Source: Lysobacter sp. yr284 (GTDB lineage: Bacteria; Pseudomonadota; Gammaproteobacteria; Xanthomonadales; Xanthomonadaceae). From it: a stretch of DNA of 64,000 nucleotides. This document shows, piece after piece, positions 1 through 8,691 of the stretch. The stretch spans positions 1 through 64,000 of the forward strand of contig NZ_FNPT01000026.1 of assembly GCF_900107375.1 (NCBI RefSeq), read 5' to 3'. The notes beneath the pieces are model-generated. The model made no database searches. It was not told the origin of the DNA and saw nothing but the letters and a program-made list of their open reading frames with translations. Each line of letters starts with the position of its first letter. Within the stretch, counting starts at the first letter, position 1. The position numbers were made by a program, and so were the translations under genes.

Positions 1-160
1 GCCGCGACCGCGCCATCGCGGCGATTGCGAAAGCTTCGTCGTAGTTGTGTTGTCGCGGTCGCGGCTCGCGCCGCTCCTACAGTCGGATACGCAACTCCAC
101 TGCCGTCGTTGACGAGTGACGGCAAGCGACAATCAAGAGCTTTCGTCCGCAAGCGGCCGA

Positions 161-197
161 GTTACTTTCTTTTGGCAGCGCGCCAAAAGAAAGTAAC
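161..197. repeat. Perfect 16-bp inverted repeat, Xanthomonad dispersed element
   Basis: GTTACTTTCTTTTGGC (161-176) and its exact reverse complement (182-197) flank a 5-base loop. The flanks (AAGCGGCCGA before, CAAAGAAAAACGCTTTT after) match a dispersed intergenic element I recall from Xanthomonas and Lysobacter genomes. Its AT content contrasts sharply with the surroundings. Function is unknown; it could form a hairpin in RNA or a cruciform. Confidence 0.75.
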
Positions 198-483
198 CAA
201 AGAAAAACGCTTTTCTAAAATCACGAGCCACCAAGTCCAGCACCGGGCGCCGGGATGCGCCGTAAGGGGCATCCTGCCCCTACGGCGCACGCGCGCATCC
301 ATGCGCGCGCCCTCCGGGTCTGCGGAACATGGGCCTCGGGCGGAGTTGCGTCAGAGCAAACGGCAAAGGCAAAGGCAAAGGCAAAACCGATTCTGGCTCC
401 CGCCCACGCGATGGACAGACAGATTCGATGTCGCCGCCGCGGCGCGGCAGCGGCTTGCCCGCCGCCACGCCCCTCGACCGCAC

Positions 484-522
484 AAAACAAAACGGGCCCG
501 GCGCTGTGGCGACGGACCCGTT
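484..522 (-). terminator. Probable rho-independent terminator of oleA
   Basis: On the minus strand a stem pairing AACGGGTCC with GGGCCCGTT is followed by TTGTTTTGTG. It lies about 50 bases past the oleA stop codon and fits an intrinsic terminator, with a rather long loop. Confidence 0.6.
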
Positions 523-571
523 CGTTTGTTCGTATGCCGCCGCGCCCGCAGGCGCCGCGCTCAACCCGCAA

Positions 572-1594
572 TCACCACACCACTTCGGCCATCGAGCAGT
601 TCAGGCCCGAGCCGATGCCCAGCAGCGCGACCCGGTTGCCCTTCTTCAGGCGGCCCATCTCGCGCAGCTTGCTCAGCACGATCGGCACCGAGGCCGGGCC
701 GATGTTGCCGTGCTCGCCGAAGATCGTCATGACCTTGTTCGGGTCGATGCCGAAGGCCTTCAGGAAGGCCTGGGTGTGGGCGCGGCTGACCTGATGGATG
801 ACGAATTCGTCCAGCTCCTCCACCGCCCAACCCAACGCGGCGCGCGCGGCGGTGAAGGTCTTCTGGCCGAGCTTGAGGCCCTCGATCATCAGCATGCGGC
901 CGTCGGCCACCATGCGGTCGTGGTGCAGGTCGCCCACGCACAGGTGGTTCCACTCGGTCGCCGAGCGGGTCACGCCGCCGCGGTAGCGCGGCGCGCCCGG
1001 GGCCAGTTCGGCGCGGGCCAGGACCATCGCCGCGGCGCCGGAACCCAACGTCAGCGTCGCCATCTCGTCGCGCAGCTGCGCTTCGGTGACGTCGGCGCCG
1101 CTGAGCCGCTCGAGGGTTTTCTCGTAGGCCTTGTTGGCGGTCTCGCCGTCGACGACCAGGGCGTAGTCGATCTCGCCGCGCTCGATCATGCGGCCGGCGA
1201 TATCCATGCCGTTGATGAAGGCCAGGCAGGCGTTGGCGACGTCGAAGTTCTGGCAGTTCTCGCCCAGGCGCAGGTTGCCGGCGACGATGGAGGCAGTGGA
1301 CGGCTCCAGGTAGTCGCGGCTGACCGAGGTGTTGACCAGCAGGCCGATGCGGTCGGCGTCGACGCCGGCGTCGGCCAGGGCCTTGACCCCGGCCAGGGTC
1401 GCCGCTTCCGACGGCTTGACCTCGCCGTCCCACAGGCGACGCTCGCGCACGCCGGCGATGTTCTGCAGCACGTCCACCTTGATGCCGAGGCGGTCCAACG
1501 TCGGCTTGAGCCGGGCGTTGATTTCCTCGGTGGTCAGCTTTCGCGGCGCGTCGACATGGGCGAGGCCGGCGATGGCTACGTGTTGGAACAGCAT
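572..1594 (-). CDS. oleA: OleA, thiolase-family condensing enzyme of olefin biosynthesis
   Basis: This 340-residue protein is a FabH/thiolase-fold enzyme. OleA performs head-to-head Claisen condensation of two fatty acyl-CoAs to a beta-keto acid, the first step of long-chain cis-olefin synthesis. The sequence closely resembles Xanthomonas campestris OleA as I remember it, including NTSVSRDYLEPSTASIV, the nucleophile context FDVANACLAFINGMD (Cys123), VIHQVS (His), FGEHGNIGP (Asn) and the C-terminal GIGSGLNCSMAEVVW. Length matches the family. The ATG at 1594 has a modest AGGG upstream. The partner genes oleB, oleC and oleD are not in the window; the left edge is only 571 bases away, so they may lie beyond it. 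FabH is the alternative, but the C-terminus favours OleA. Confidence 0.93.
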   Translation of the reverse strand: MLFQHVAIAGLAHVDAPRKLTTEEINARLKPTLDRLGIKVDVLQNIAGVRERRLWDGEVKPSEAATLAGVKALADAGVDADRIGLLVNTSVSRDYLEPSTASIVAGNLRLGENCQNFDVANACLAFINGMDIAGRMIERGEIDYALVVDGETANKAYEKTLERLSGADVTEAQLRDEMATLTLGSGAAAMVLARAELAPGAPRYRGGVTRSATEWNHLCVGDLHHDRMVADGRMLMIEGLKLGQKTFTAARAALGWAVEELDEFVIHQVSRAHTQAFLKAFGIDPNKVMTIFGEHGNIGPASVPIVLSKLREMGRLKKGNRVALLGIGSGLNCSMAEVVW

Positions 1595-1780
1595 GGGCGC
1601 GAACCCTTGGCAGGCGAAAAGTGCGACAGGTTAGCGCCTTCGCGCCCCCTGTGCACCAGCGAAAGTCACGCTCCGGCCTCGGCCCGGACCCTGCCGAATG
1701 CAATTTTCCTGTTGTTTTTCAGCCGCTTATGCTGGTTTTTGCACCGCAAAAAACCCGTACGCCGGCGTCTGGATTTGCGC

Positions 1781-2167
1781 TCAACCGCCGACAGGATAGG
1801 TCTGGACGCTGCCCGAGGCCGGGTTTTGCGCGGCCGGGGCGGCCGCCGGGACGGCGCCGGCGCCGCAGCGGTAGGCGGCGAAGCGCTGCGCGCCTTCGGC
1901 CGGGGCGGCCAGCGGCTGGATGGTGTCGGCCTGCAGGCTCGGGGCCTCGTTGCGCGCCAGGGTCTCCAGTTCCTCGCGCACGCGCAGTTCGTTGCGCTCG
2001 TAGAAAGCGACGTTGTGCTTCACCGCGACCTGCACCTCGCCGCGCTTCTCGCACGAGGGCGCCGCGCCGGGGGAGATCACCCGCACGCTCTGCGCGCCCG
2101 GGGCCATATCGACCCAGGTGCAGGCGGAGACGCTCAGGGCCAGGAGCACGATTGCCGGTGCGCGCAT
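1781..2167 (-). CDS. Small lipoprotein, DUF4156-like
   Basis: This 128-residue protein starts MRAPAIVLLALSVSAC, a short lipoprotein signal with a lipobox ending at Cys16, so it is probably tethered in the envelope. The mature part has VRVISPGAAPSCEKRGEVQVAV followed by an Arg/Glu-rich helix (NELRVREELETLARNEA), resembling the DUF4156 lipoprotein family, in which a conserved Cys follows 'V..' and precedes a glycine-containing strand. The C-terminal 25 residues are Ala/Pro-rich and likely disordered. It sits alone between oleA and the M16 peptidase gene, in the same direction. No function can be assigned. Confidence 0.75.
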   Translation of the reverse strand: MRAPAIVLLALSVSACTWVDMAPGAQSVRVISPGAAPSCEKRGEVQVAVKHNVAFYERNELRVREELETLARNEAPSLQADTIQPLAAPAEGAQRFAAYRCGAGAVPAAAPAAQNPASGSVQTYPVGG

Positions 2168-2299
2168 GCGGAACCTCGTTGGAGTGCGGTAAGCCGGCCG
2201 GCATTGTCGCCGGAATCGGCTGAGTGCGATAGGAACACCGGGCGGCGCGGACGACAGCCGAGCGCTGCCGCTGCGCCGGCGCCGCTGGCGGAAACGAAC

Positions 2300-2327
2300 G
2301 CGGGCCGCCTGCACCCAGGCGGCCCGC
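2300..2327 (-). terminator. 12-bp perfect hairpin after the M16 peptidase gene
   Basis: GCGGGCCGCCTG (2300-2311) pairs perfectly with CAGGCGGCCCGC (2316-2327) around a 4-base loop, 28 bases past the M16 stop codon. On the minus strand it is followed by GTTCGTTTC, a weak U tract. It is probably a terminator or 3'-end stabiliser. Confidence 0.55.
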
Positions 2328-2355
2328 TTGCGGTGCGGCCTCGCGGCCGGCGCGC

Positions 2356-5217
2356 TCAGCGCACCGGCTTGCCGTCGTTGTCGATCACCTTCACCTCGCC
2401 CAGGTCCAGCGCGCGCACCGGCTGCTCGATCTTGGACAGGTCGCCGACCACCACCCAGGTCAGCGCGGCCGGGTCCAGGGTCTTGGCCGCGGCCTGCGCC
2501 AGCGCCGGGGTCATCGCCTCGTTGCGCGCCTTGTACTGCAGGATGTAGTCGGCCGGGCGGCCGTAGCGCAGGTCGGCGCCGATCTGGTCGAGCACCGCGT
2601 CGTTGGTCTCGTACGCGCCCGGCAGGCTCAGGGTGTTGGCGGCGCGGACCTTGGCCACCTCGGCATCGAGGATCGGCCGCTTGCCGTCGCTGAAGGCCTG
2701 GATCTCGCGCTTGAGTTCGGCCAGCGACTCGGCGGTCTTGTCCGACTGCACCGCCGCGCGGGCGATCCACGGACGCTGGCCCAGCGCGCTGCCCGAGCCG
2801 CTGTAGGCGCCGTAGGCCCAGTGCTTGTCCTCGCGCAGGTTCATGTTGAGGCGCGAGCTGAACTCGCCGCCGAGCACGCCGTTGGCGAAGTCGAAGTCGA
2901 TCGCGCCCTTGTCGCCGGTCGGCTCGGTCAGTTCGCCGACGTAGACGTTGGACTGGATCGCGCCGGGCTGGTCGACCAGGAACACCCGCGGCGCCTTCGG
3001 CCGCGCCACCGTCGCCAGGGCCGGCGCGGCCGGGGCGTCGGCGGCGCCCTTCCAGTCGCCGAAGCGCCGCTCCAGCAGCGGCACGATCTGCGCCAGGGTG
3101 GTGTCGCCGACCACGATCACGCGCGCCCGGCGCGGCTGCAGCCAATCGCCGTGGAAGCGCAGCAGGTCCTCGCGCTGGATCGCGGCGATCGAGGCCTCGG
3201 TGCCCGAGCCGGTGAACGGGATCGCATACGCGTGGCCTTCGCCGTACAGCAGCGGCGGCAGCACCCGCAGCGCCGCGGTCTGCGGGCGCGCCTTCTCCTG
3301 CTTGATCCCGGCCAGCCACTGCGCGCGCACGCGCTCGATCTCGCCGGCCTCGAAGCGCGGGCGGCGGACCACGTCGGCGAGCAGGTCCAGCGAGGGTTCG
3401 AGCTTGTCGCTCAGCGCCGACAGCGCGACGCTGGCCGAATCCAGCGCGGCGCCGCTGCTGAGTTCGGCGCCGAGGGTTTCCTTGCGCGCCGACAACTGCA
3501 GCGCGCCGTAGTCGCCGGCGCCCTCGTCGAGCATGGCCATGGCGAAACTGGCGGTGCCGGTCTTGCGGCCCAGGTCGGCGCTGAAGCCGCCGGGGAATTC
3601 CATCTGCACCTGCACCACCGGGGTTTCGTGGCGCTCGACCAGCACCACCTCGATGCCGTTGGCGAGCCTCGCGCTCTGGCGCTGCGGGAACTTCAGCGCC
3701 GGGAACGTCTTGGTCTGCGGCACGCCCTGGCTGCGGTCGACGTCGGACTTGACCGTCGTGAAGCGCGGATCCGGCGTCGGCAGCGCGGCCGGACGGCTGG
3801 CCGGCGCGGCGCGCGCGGTCTCCGGCAGCGCCGAGGCCGGGGTGTCGCCGGGCACCACGACGATGGTGTGCGAGCCCACGCCCAGCCACTTGCGCCCGGC
3901 CGCCTGCACGCTGGCGACGCTGGCCTTGTCGAGCGCGGCGAGGTCGTCGCGGTAGCAACCGGGCTTGCCGGCGAACACCGCGCAGCGCGCGAGCACGTCG
4001 GACTTGCCGCCGAAGCCGCCGATGCGCTCGACGCCGCGCACGAACTCGGCGCGGCTGGCGGTCTTGGCGCGCTCCAGCTCTTCGGCGCTGGGGCCCTGCG
4101 CGATCAGGCGCTGGATCTCTTCGTCGATGGCCGCGCGCACCTTGGCCGGCTCCACGCCCTGCTTGACGTTGGCCACCACCACCAGGGTGCCGGCGATCTC
4201 GGCGGCGTTGTAGGACACGCTGGCGCTGTCGGCGATGCGGTCGCGGTGGACCAGGCGCTCGTCCAGGCGCGAGGCGGCGCTGCCGCCGAGCACCTGCGCG
4301 AACAGCTCCAGGTCGGTGCCGTCGGCGGCGCCGAACTCGGCGACCGGCCAGGCGCGGTAGACGCGCGCCTGCGGCACGCGGTCGGGAATGCTCTCCTCGG
4401 TATCGCGCGCGCGCTTGGGGATGCGCGCGGGCAGGTCCTTGAGCGTGGCGGTGGCGGGGATGTCGCCGAAGTAGCGCAGCGCTTTTTCCTTGGCCGTGGC
4501 CGCGTCGATGTCGCCGGCCAGCACCAGCACCGCGTTGTTGGGGCCGTACCAACTGCGGAACCAGGTCTTGACGTCGTCGAGCGAGGCCGCGTCGAGGTCG
4601 GCCATCGAGCCGATGGTCTGCCAGCTGTAGGGATGGTCGGCCGGGAACAGCGCCTCGTACAGGCGCGCGCTGATGCGGCGGCCGTAGGGCTGGTTCTCGC
4701 CCTGGCGCTTCTCGTTCTGGACCACGCCGCGCTGCTCGTCCAGGGTTTTCTGGTCGATCGCGCCGAGCAGGTGGCCCATGCGGTCGGACTCCATCCACAG
4801 CGCCATGTCCAGCGCGGTGGTGGGCACGTTCTGGAAGTAGTTGGTGCGGTCCAGGTTGGTGGTGCCGTTCTGGTCGGTCGCGCCGACCAGTTCGAACGGG
4901 CCGAAGAACTCGTCGCGGTGGTTCTCCGAGCCCTGGAACATCAGGTGCTCGAACAGGTGGGCGAAGCCGGTGCGGCCGGGCTGCTCGTTCTTGCTGCCGA
5001 CGTGGTACCAGACGTTGACCGCGACGATCGGCGCCTTGCGGTCGGTGTGCACGATCACGCGCAGGCCGTTGGGCAGGGTGAACTCTTCGTACGCGATGTT
5101 GACCGCCGCGGCGGGCGGGGCCGGCGCCGCGAGCGCCGCGGCGGGCGCGGCCAGCGCGGCGGCCAAAGCCAGGGCGAGCGCGGCGGCGCGCGGGAAGGAC
5201 GAGGCGGGAAGGGACAT
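2356..5217 (-). CDS. Secreted M16-family zinc metallopeptidase (two-domain)
   Basis: This 953-residue protein has an N-terminal signal peptide (about residues 1-31, Ala/Leu-rich), so it acts in the periplasm or envelope. The N-terminal M16 domain begins near residue 40 (EEFTLPNGLRVIVH) and carries the inverted zinc motif HLFEH at 87-91, with the probable third ligand Glu169 in VVQNEKRQGENQPYGR. Middle and C-terminal M16 domains follow, with the typical second-lobe text ARLANGIEVVLVERHETPVVQVQMEFPGG near residue 520 and no second HxxEH, as is usual for the inactive lobe. The likely role is oligopeptide clearance, as in pitrilysin/insulinase-like Xanthomonad proteins. It stands alone, ending in the hairpin at 2300-2327. 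Confidence 0.92.
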   Translation of the reverse strand: MSLPASSFPRAAALALALAAALAAPAAALAAPAPPAAAVNIAYEEFTLPNGLRVIVHTDRKAPIVAVNVWYHVGSKNEQPGRTGFAHLFEHLMFQGSENHRDEFFGPFELVGATDQNGTTNLDRTNYFQNVPTTALDMALWMESDRMGHLLGAIDQKTLDEQRGVVQNEKRQGENQPYGRRISARLYEALFPADHPYSWQTIGSMADLDAASLDDVKTWFRSWYGPNNAVLVLAGDIDAATAKEKALRYFGDIPATATLKDLPARIPKRARDTEESIPDRVPQARVYRAWPVAEFGAADGTDLELFAQVLGGSAASRLDERLVHRDRIADSASVSYNAAEIAGTLVVVANVKQGVEPAKVRAAIDEEIQRLIAQGPSAEELERAKTASRAEFVRGVERIGGFGGKSDVLARCAVFAGKPGCYRDDLAALDKASVASVQAAGRKWLGVGSHTIVVVPGDTPASALPETARAAPASRPAALPTPDPRFTTVKSDVDRSQGVPQTKTFPALKFPQRQSARLANGIEVVLVERHETPVVQVQMEFPGGFSADLGRKTGTASFAMAMLDEGAGDYGALQLSARKETLGAELSSGAALDSASVALSALSDKLEPSLDLLADVVRRPRFEAGEIERVRAQWLAGIKQEKARPQTAALRVLPPLLYGEGHAYAIPFTGSGTEASIAAIQREDLLRFHGDWLQPRRARVIVVGDTTLAQIVPLLERRFGDWKGAADAPAAPALATVARPKAPRVFLVDQPGAIQSNVYVGELTEPTGDKGAIDFDFANGVLGGEFSSRLNMNLREDKHWAYGAYSGSGSALGQRPWIARAAVQSDKTAESLAELKREIQAFSDGKRPILDAEVAKVRAANTLSLPGAYETNDAVLDQIGADLRYGRPADYILQYKARNEAMTPALAQAAAKTLDPAALTWVVVGDLSKIEQPVRALDLGEVKVIDNDGKPVR

Positions 5218-5356
5218 GGCGGCTCCGGTCGTGAAAGGTCGGCCGCGAACGGCCCGGCGGCCATCTTAGGCCGGCCGCGGCGCGCGCGGCACGGGCCGGC
5301 GGTCACGAGGGGGTGGCGGCGCGCTTCTGCGTTGCCCCGCCGCGCATAATGTGTGG

Positions 5357-5836
5357 ATGTTCAACGTCATCCTGTTCCAGCCGGAGATTCCGCCCAACAC
5401 CGGCAACGTCATCCGCCTGTGCGCGAACACCGGCGCGTCCCTGCACCTGATCGCGCCGCTGGGCTTCACCCTGGAAGACCGGCAGCTCAAGCGCGCCGGG
5501 CTGGACTACCACGAGTACGCCCGCCTGCAGGTGCACGACGACCTCGACGCCGCGCTGGCCTCGATCGCCGCCGCGCAGGGCGCGCCGCCGCGGCTGTTCG
5601 CGCTGAGCACGCGCGGGCGCGAGCGCTTCGACGCGCCGCGCTACGCCGCTGGCGATGCGTTCCTGTTCGGCCCGGAGACCCGCGGCCTGCCGCAGGATGT
5701 GCTCGACGCGGTGCCGCCGGCGCAGCGCCTGCGCCTGCCGATGCGGCCGGACAACCGCAGCCTGAACCTGTCCAACTCGGTCGCGGTGGTGGTGTTCGAG
5801 GCGTGGCGGCAGTTCGGGTTCGCCGGCGGCGAATAG
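5357..5836 (+). CDS. trmL: tRNA (cytidine/uridine-34 2'-O)-methyltransferase TrmL
   Basis: This SPOUT-class methyltransferase methylates the ribose of the wobble nucleotide of tRNA-Leu isoacceptors using S-adenosylmethionine. The protein is about 159 residues when begun at ATG 5357 (MFNVILFQPEIPPNTGN), which aligns with the N-terminus of E. coli TrmL (YibK); a GTG two codons earlier is possible. Hallmarks are PEIPPNTGNVIRLCANTG, RAGLDYHEYA, the knotted SAM-binding region FLFGPETRGLPQDVLDAV, and RLRLPMRPDNRSLNLSNSVAVVVFEAWRQ at the C-terminus. It is monocistronic and ends 24 bases from the convergent OYE gene. Confidence 0.96.
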   Translation: MFNVILFQPEIPPNTGNVIRLCANTGASLHLIAPLGFTLEDRQLKRAGLDYHEYARLQVHDDLDAALASIAAAQGAPPRLFALSTRGRERFDAPRYAAGDAFLFGPETRGLPQDVLDAVPPAQRLRLPMRPDNRSLNLSNSVAVVVFEAWRQFGFAGGE

Positions 5837-5860
5837 CCGGGCCGCGGCGACTCCGCCGCC

Positions 5861-6952
5861 TCAGCCGGCGTAGGCCGGATAGCTGGTGTAGCCGCGCTCG
5901 TCGCCGCCGAACAAGGTCGCCGGGTCGAACGCCGCCAACGGCCAGCCGTGGGCGTAGCGCGCGGGCAGGTCCGGGTTGGCGATGAACGGCCGGCCGAACG
6001 CGACCGCATCGGCCAGGCCGCTGGCCAGGATCCGCTCGCCGCGCGCGCGGTCGTAGCGGCCGGCCACGATCAGCGCGCCGCGGTAGCGCTCGCGCAGCTC
6101 ATGGCGGAACGAATCGGGCACGTGCGGCGCGTCGTCCCAGTCGGCTTCCGACAGGTGCAGGTAGGCCACGCCGATGGCCTGCAGCCGCCGCGCCGCTTCC
6201 AGGATCGCCGGCACGATCTGCGGGCAGTTCATGTCGCGCGCGGTGATGTACGGCGCGAGCCGCACGCCGGTGCGCTGCGCGCCGACCTCGCCGGCCACCG
6301 CGCGCGTCACCTCGTCGAGGAACCGCACCCGGTTGGCGATCGGGCCGCCGTAGTCGTCCTCGCGCCGGTTGGAGGTGGTGCGCAGGAACTGGTCGATCAG
6401 GTAACCGTTGGCGGCGTGGATCTCGACGCCGTCGAAGCCGGCCGCGATGGCGTTGGCGGCGCCGCGGCGGAACTGCTCGACCACGCCGGCGATCTCGTCG
6501 CGGCGCAGCGCGCGCGGCACCGGGCAGTCGACCATCGCGCCGACGCCGTCGCGCACGATCCACACCTGCGCCTGCGGCGACAGCGCCGACGGCGCCACCG
6601 GCGCCGCGCCGGCGTGGAAGCTTTCGTGCGACATCCGCCCGACGTGCCACAGCTGCAGGAACATGCGTCCGCCGGCGGCGCGCACGGCGTCGGCGACCCG
6701 GCGCCAACCGGCGACCTGCGCGTCGCTGTGGATGCCGGGGGTGAAGCTGTAGCCCTGCCCCTGCGGCGAGACCTGGGTGGCCTCGCTGACGATCAGGCCG
6801 GCGCCGGCGCGCTGGGCGTAGTAGCGCGCCATCGCCTCGCTCGGCACGTTGCCGGGCTGGGCGCTGCGCGCGCGGGTCATCGGCGACATGACGATGCGAT
6901 TGGGCAAGGCCAGCGCGCCCAGGCGCAGCGGCTCGAACAGGGAATGGCTCAT
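5861..6952 (-). CDS. Old yellow enzyme-family alkene reductase (NemA-like)
   Basis: This FMN-dependent ene-reductase of about 363 residues reduces activated C=C bonds such as N-ethylmaleimide and alpha,beta-unsaturated carbonyls with NAD(P)H. It begins MSHSLFEPLRLGALALPNRIVMSPMTRARS at ATG 6952, preceded by GGAC; an in-frame Met 13 codons upstream has no better signal. Family hallmarks are QLWHVGRMSH, the FMN-site signature FDGVEIHAANGYLIDQFLRTTSNRR, DDYGGPIANRVRFLDEV and the C-terminal AFGRPFIANPDLPAR. It is the last of three leftward genes (VOC, MRJP-like, OYE) diverging from a LysR regulator, consistent with a detoxification operon for reactive electrophiles. Confidence 0.93.
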   Translation of the reverse strand: MSHSLFEPLRLGALALPNRIVMSPMTRARSAQPGNVPSEAMARYYAQRAGAGLIVSEATQVSPQGQGYSFTPGIHSDAQVAGWRRVADAVRAAGGRMFLQLWHVGRMSHESFHAGAAPVAPSALSPQAQVWIVRDGVGAMVDCPVPRALRRDEIAGVVEQFRRGAANAIAAGFDGVEIHAANGYLIDQFLRTTSNRREDDYGGPIANRVRFLDEVTRAVAGEVGAQRTGVRLAPYITARDMNCPQIVPAILEAARRLQAIGVAYLHLSEADWDDAPHVPDSFRHELRERYRGALIVAGRYDRARGERILASGLADAVAFGRPFIANPDLPARYAHGWPLAAFDPATLFGGDERGYTSYPAYAG

Positions 6953-7001
6953 GGTGGTGCGTCCTTCGATCGCGGGGGCGGGAATCCGCATCGGCCGCGG
7001 C

Positions 7002-8063
7002 TCAGCGCGCGCGGAAGCGGTAGAGGTAGTACGGCGGCCGGCCGCGGTCGGCGCCGCCGGTGAACGCGGGCGTGCGGTCGAGCTGGTTCACCGACAGGTA
7101 GATCCAGCCGTCCGGCCCCAGCGCGAGGTTGTCCGGCCACTGCAGGCGCGGATCGCGCAGCGCGTCGCGCAGCCGGCCGTCGCGGCCGAGGCGAACGACG
7201 GCGTGGCGTTGCAGGTCGGTGAACCAATGGGTGCCTGCGGCGTCGGTGGCGACGCCGTCGCTGATCGGTTTCGGGCCGGCCGGGGCGATCGCGGCGGCGA
7301 CGGCCGCATCGTCGGCGCCGTCGCGCAGCAACCGCGCCGGCAGGCGATACCAGGTGGTGCCGTTCATCGCGCCGAAGAACAAGGTCTCGCGATCGGCCGA
7401 CAGGGTGATCGGATTGACGCCCACGCGCGCCGGCTTGCCGCCGAAGTCGACCACGCGGCCGTCGATGCGCATGTCGATGTCCTCGGCCTGCAGCGAGGCG
7501 TGCCCGCCGAAGCGGTGCGCATGGCCGTCGTCCAGGTTCAGCGCGATCAGGCCCGGATCGGCGATGTCGGCCAGGTAGGCCCAGCCGCGCGCTTCGTCAA
7601 TGGCGAAGTCCTGCACGAAGCTGCCCTCGGGCGCGACCGAGGCCGGCAGTTCGTACTTGCGCGCGAGCTGGCCGGTGTTCAGGTCGAACGACCACAACCG
7701 GGTCTTGCCGAGGTTCAGGCCCATGTCGATCACCCACAGGCGTCCCTTGCGGTCGACGCTGATCCCGAGCGGCGTGTCCAGGGTCGCGTCCGACGCCGCG
7801 GCGCCGTTCTTCTGCACGCTCATGTCCGGATACGGCGCGAGCCGGCCGTCCTTCGCCTCGGCCAGTTGCAGCCGCGTATCGCCGAGCGGGTGGTAGGTGG
7901 CGAACACGCGGCCGTCGGCGGCGACAGCGACGTTGCCGGGACGCGCGTCGGAAACGGCGACCACCTGCAGGCGCGCGCCCTGCCTGGGCGCGCCGGCGGC
8001 CTGGCCGATGCCGCCCGCGCACAGCAGCGCGGCGGCGAGCAGGGAACGAGAGGGTATCTTCAT
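7002..8063 (-). CDS. Secreted beta-propeller protein, major royal jelly/Yellow-like (MRJP) family
   Basis: This 353-residue protein has an N-terminal signal peptide (MKIPSRSLLAAALLCAGGIGQAAG), so it is periplasmic or secreted. The body is a six-bladed propeller of the MRJP/Yellow or SMP-30-like type: DTPLGISVDRKGRLWVIDMG, DFAIDEARGWAYLADI, NPITLSADRETLFFGAMNGTTWYRLP, PISDGVATDAAGTHWFTDLQRHAVVR and WPDNLALGPDGWIYLSVNQLDRTPAF. Bacterial members are often annotated as gluconolactonase-like or dopachrome-related, but the substrate is unknown. An AGGAC ribosome site precedes the ATG. It lies between the VOC and OYE genes in one leftward unit, suggesting a linked role in lactone or quinone chemistry (inference). 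Confidence 0.82.
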   Translation of the reverse strand: MKIPSRSLLAAALLCAGGIGQAAGAPRQGARLQVVAVSDARPGNVAVAADGRVFATYHPLGDTRLQLAEAKDGRLAPYPDMSVQKNGAAASDATLDTPLGISVDRKGRLWVIDMGLNLGKTRLWSFDLNTGQLARKYELPASVAPEGSFVQDFAIDEARGWAYLADIADPGLIALNLDDGHAHRFGGHASLQAEDIDMRIDGRVVDFGGKPARVGVNPITLSADRETLFFGAMNGTTWYRLPARLLRDGADDAAVAAAIAPAGPKPISDGVATDAAGTHWFTDLQRHAVVRLGRDGRLRDALRDPRLQWPDNLALGPDGWIYLSVNQLDRTPAFTGGADRGRPPYYLYRFRAR

Positions 8064-8146
8064 CGAAGCGAGGTCCTTTCAGTGCAGGAGTGCGCCGCGC
8101 ACGGCGGCTGCGGACGTGGAAGCGGCGCGAGGCGCGTGCCGCAGGT

Positions 8147-8596
8147 TCAGACGCTTCGCCGTGCGAGCGCGCTGCGGTAGCCACCGTCGCCGACGAACGC
8201 CGGATCGGCCGGCGCGTCGAGTTCGATCACCAGCCCGCCGGGCAAGGGCACGAACACCTGCACCTCGCCCTGCTGCGGCACCACCGCGACCTCATGTTCG
8301 AGGCCGGCGGCGCGCACGCGTTCGAGCAGCGCCACGGCGGGTTCGTCGGTACGGAAAGCGATGTGCCCCAGGCGCACGCTGTCGTCGCGCGCCGAGGCCG
8401 GCTGCACCAGGTGCAGCCAGGCCTCGTCGCCGCGGTACCACCACTGGCCCGGGAACGGGAACGGCGGCCGATGGCCCGGCTGCAGCCCCATCACCCGGCC
8501 GAACAGCCTCGCCAGCGCGGCGCCGTCGGCGCGGCCGTGCAGGTTGAGGTGATCGAAGCGCCACTGCGGGGCGGCGATGCGGTCGGTGGCGGTCAT
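8147..8596 (-). CDS. VOC-superfamily (glyoxalase-like) protein
   Basis: This small 149-residue protein has vicinal-oxygen-chelate folding signatures: an N-terminal metal-ligand strand WRFDHLNLHG (His17), FGRVMGLQPGHRPPFPFPGQWWYRG, a central LHLVQPAS, a second ligand strand RLGHIAFRTDE, and VFVPLPGGLVIELD carrying a Glu near residue 128. Such proteins are metal-dependent isomerases, dioxygenases or resistance proteins; the specificity here is unknown. It is the first gene of the leftward set and starts 95 bases from the divergent LysR gene, so it is the most likely direct target of that regulator. Confidence 0.85.
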   Translation of the reverse strand: MTATDRIAAPQWRFDHLNLHGRADGAALARLFGRVMGLQPGHRPPFPFPGQWWYRGDEAWLHLVQPASARDDSVRLGHIAFRTDEPAVALLERVRAAGLEHEVAVVPQQGEVQVFVPLPGGLVIELDAPADPAFVGDGGYRSALARRSV

Positions 8597-8650
8597 GGCC
8601 GGCTCCGGCGTGGCGAGGGCTACAGGCTGACGCCTTGCCGGCGCCGCAGA

Positions 8651-8669
8651 AACCGGGCATAAGCCGGTT
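8651..8669. promoter_or_regulatory. Candidate LysR operator, AACCGG-N7-CCGGTT
   Basis: In the 95-base divergent gap between the VOC gene and the LysR gene lies a perfect hexamer inverted repeat, AACCGG (8651-8656) and CCGGTT (8664-8669), 23 bases before the LysR start. LysR-type regulators usually bind interrupted dyads in such gaps, so this is a plausible autoregulatory and target site. This is inferred from position and symmetry only. Confidence 0.5.
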
Positions 8670-8691
8670 CTGTTTCAACCGTGTCTTGAAA

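Larger units (their letters stand above)
1..571. other. Intergenic region with repeats, no gene seen
   Basis: No convincing coding region is visible to the left of oleA. The stretch holds a copy of a GCGGCTCGCGCCGCTCCTACAG-type repeat (about 52-82), a long palindrome (161-197), four tandem copies of GGCAAA (362-385) and the likely oleA terminator (484-522). Open frames here are arginine/alanine-rich and lack start signals or family resemblance, so they look like GC-driven shadows. Confidence 0.6.

Noticed and set aside
362-385. Phase-variable hexamer repeat (GGCAAA x4)
   Set aside because: Four copies in a gene-free region about 190 bases from the nearest stop codon and not near any start; no plausible target.
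329-2548. 739-residue open frame on the plus strand opposite oleA and the lipoprotein gene
   Set aside because: It is low-complexity Arg/Ala/Gly-rich, lies antisense to well-supported genes and lacks a start site; it is a GC-driven shadow, like the other long antisense frames in the window.
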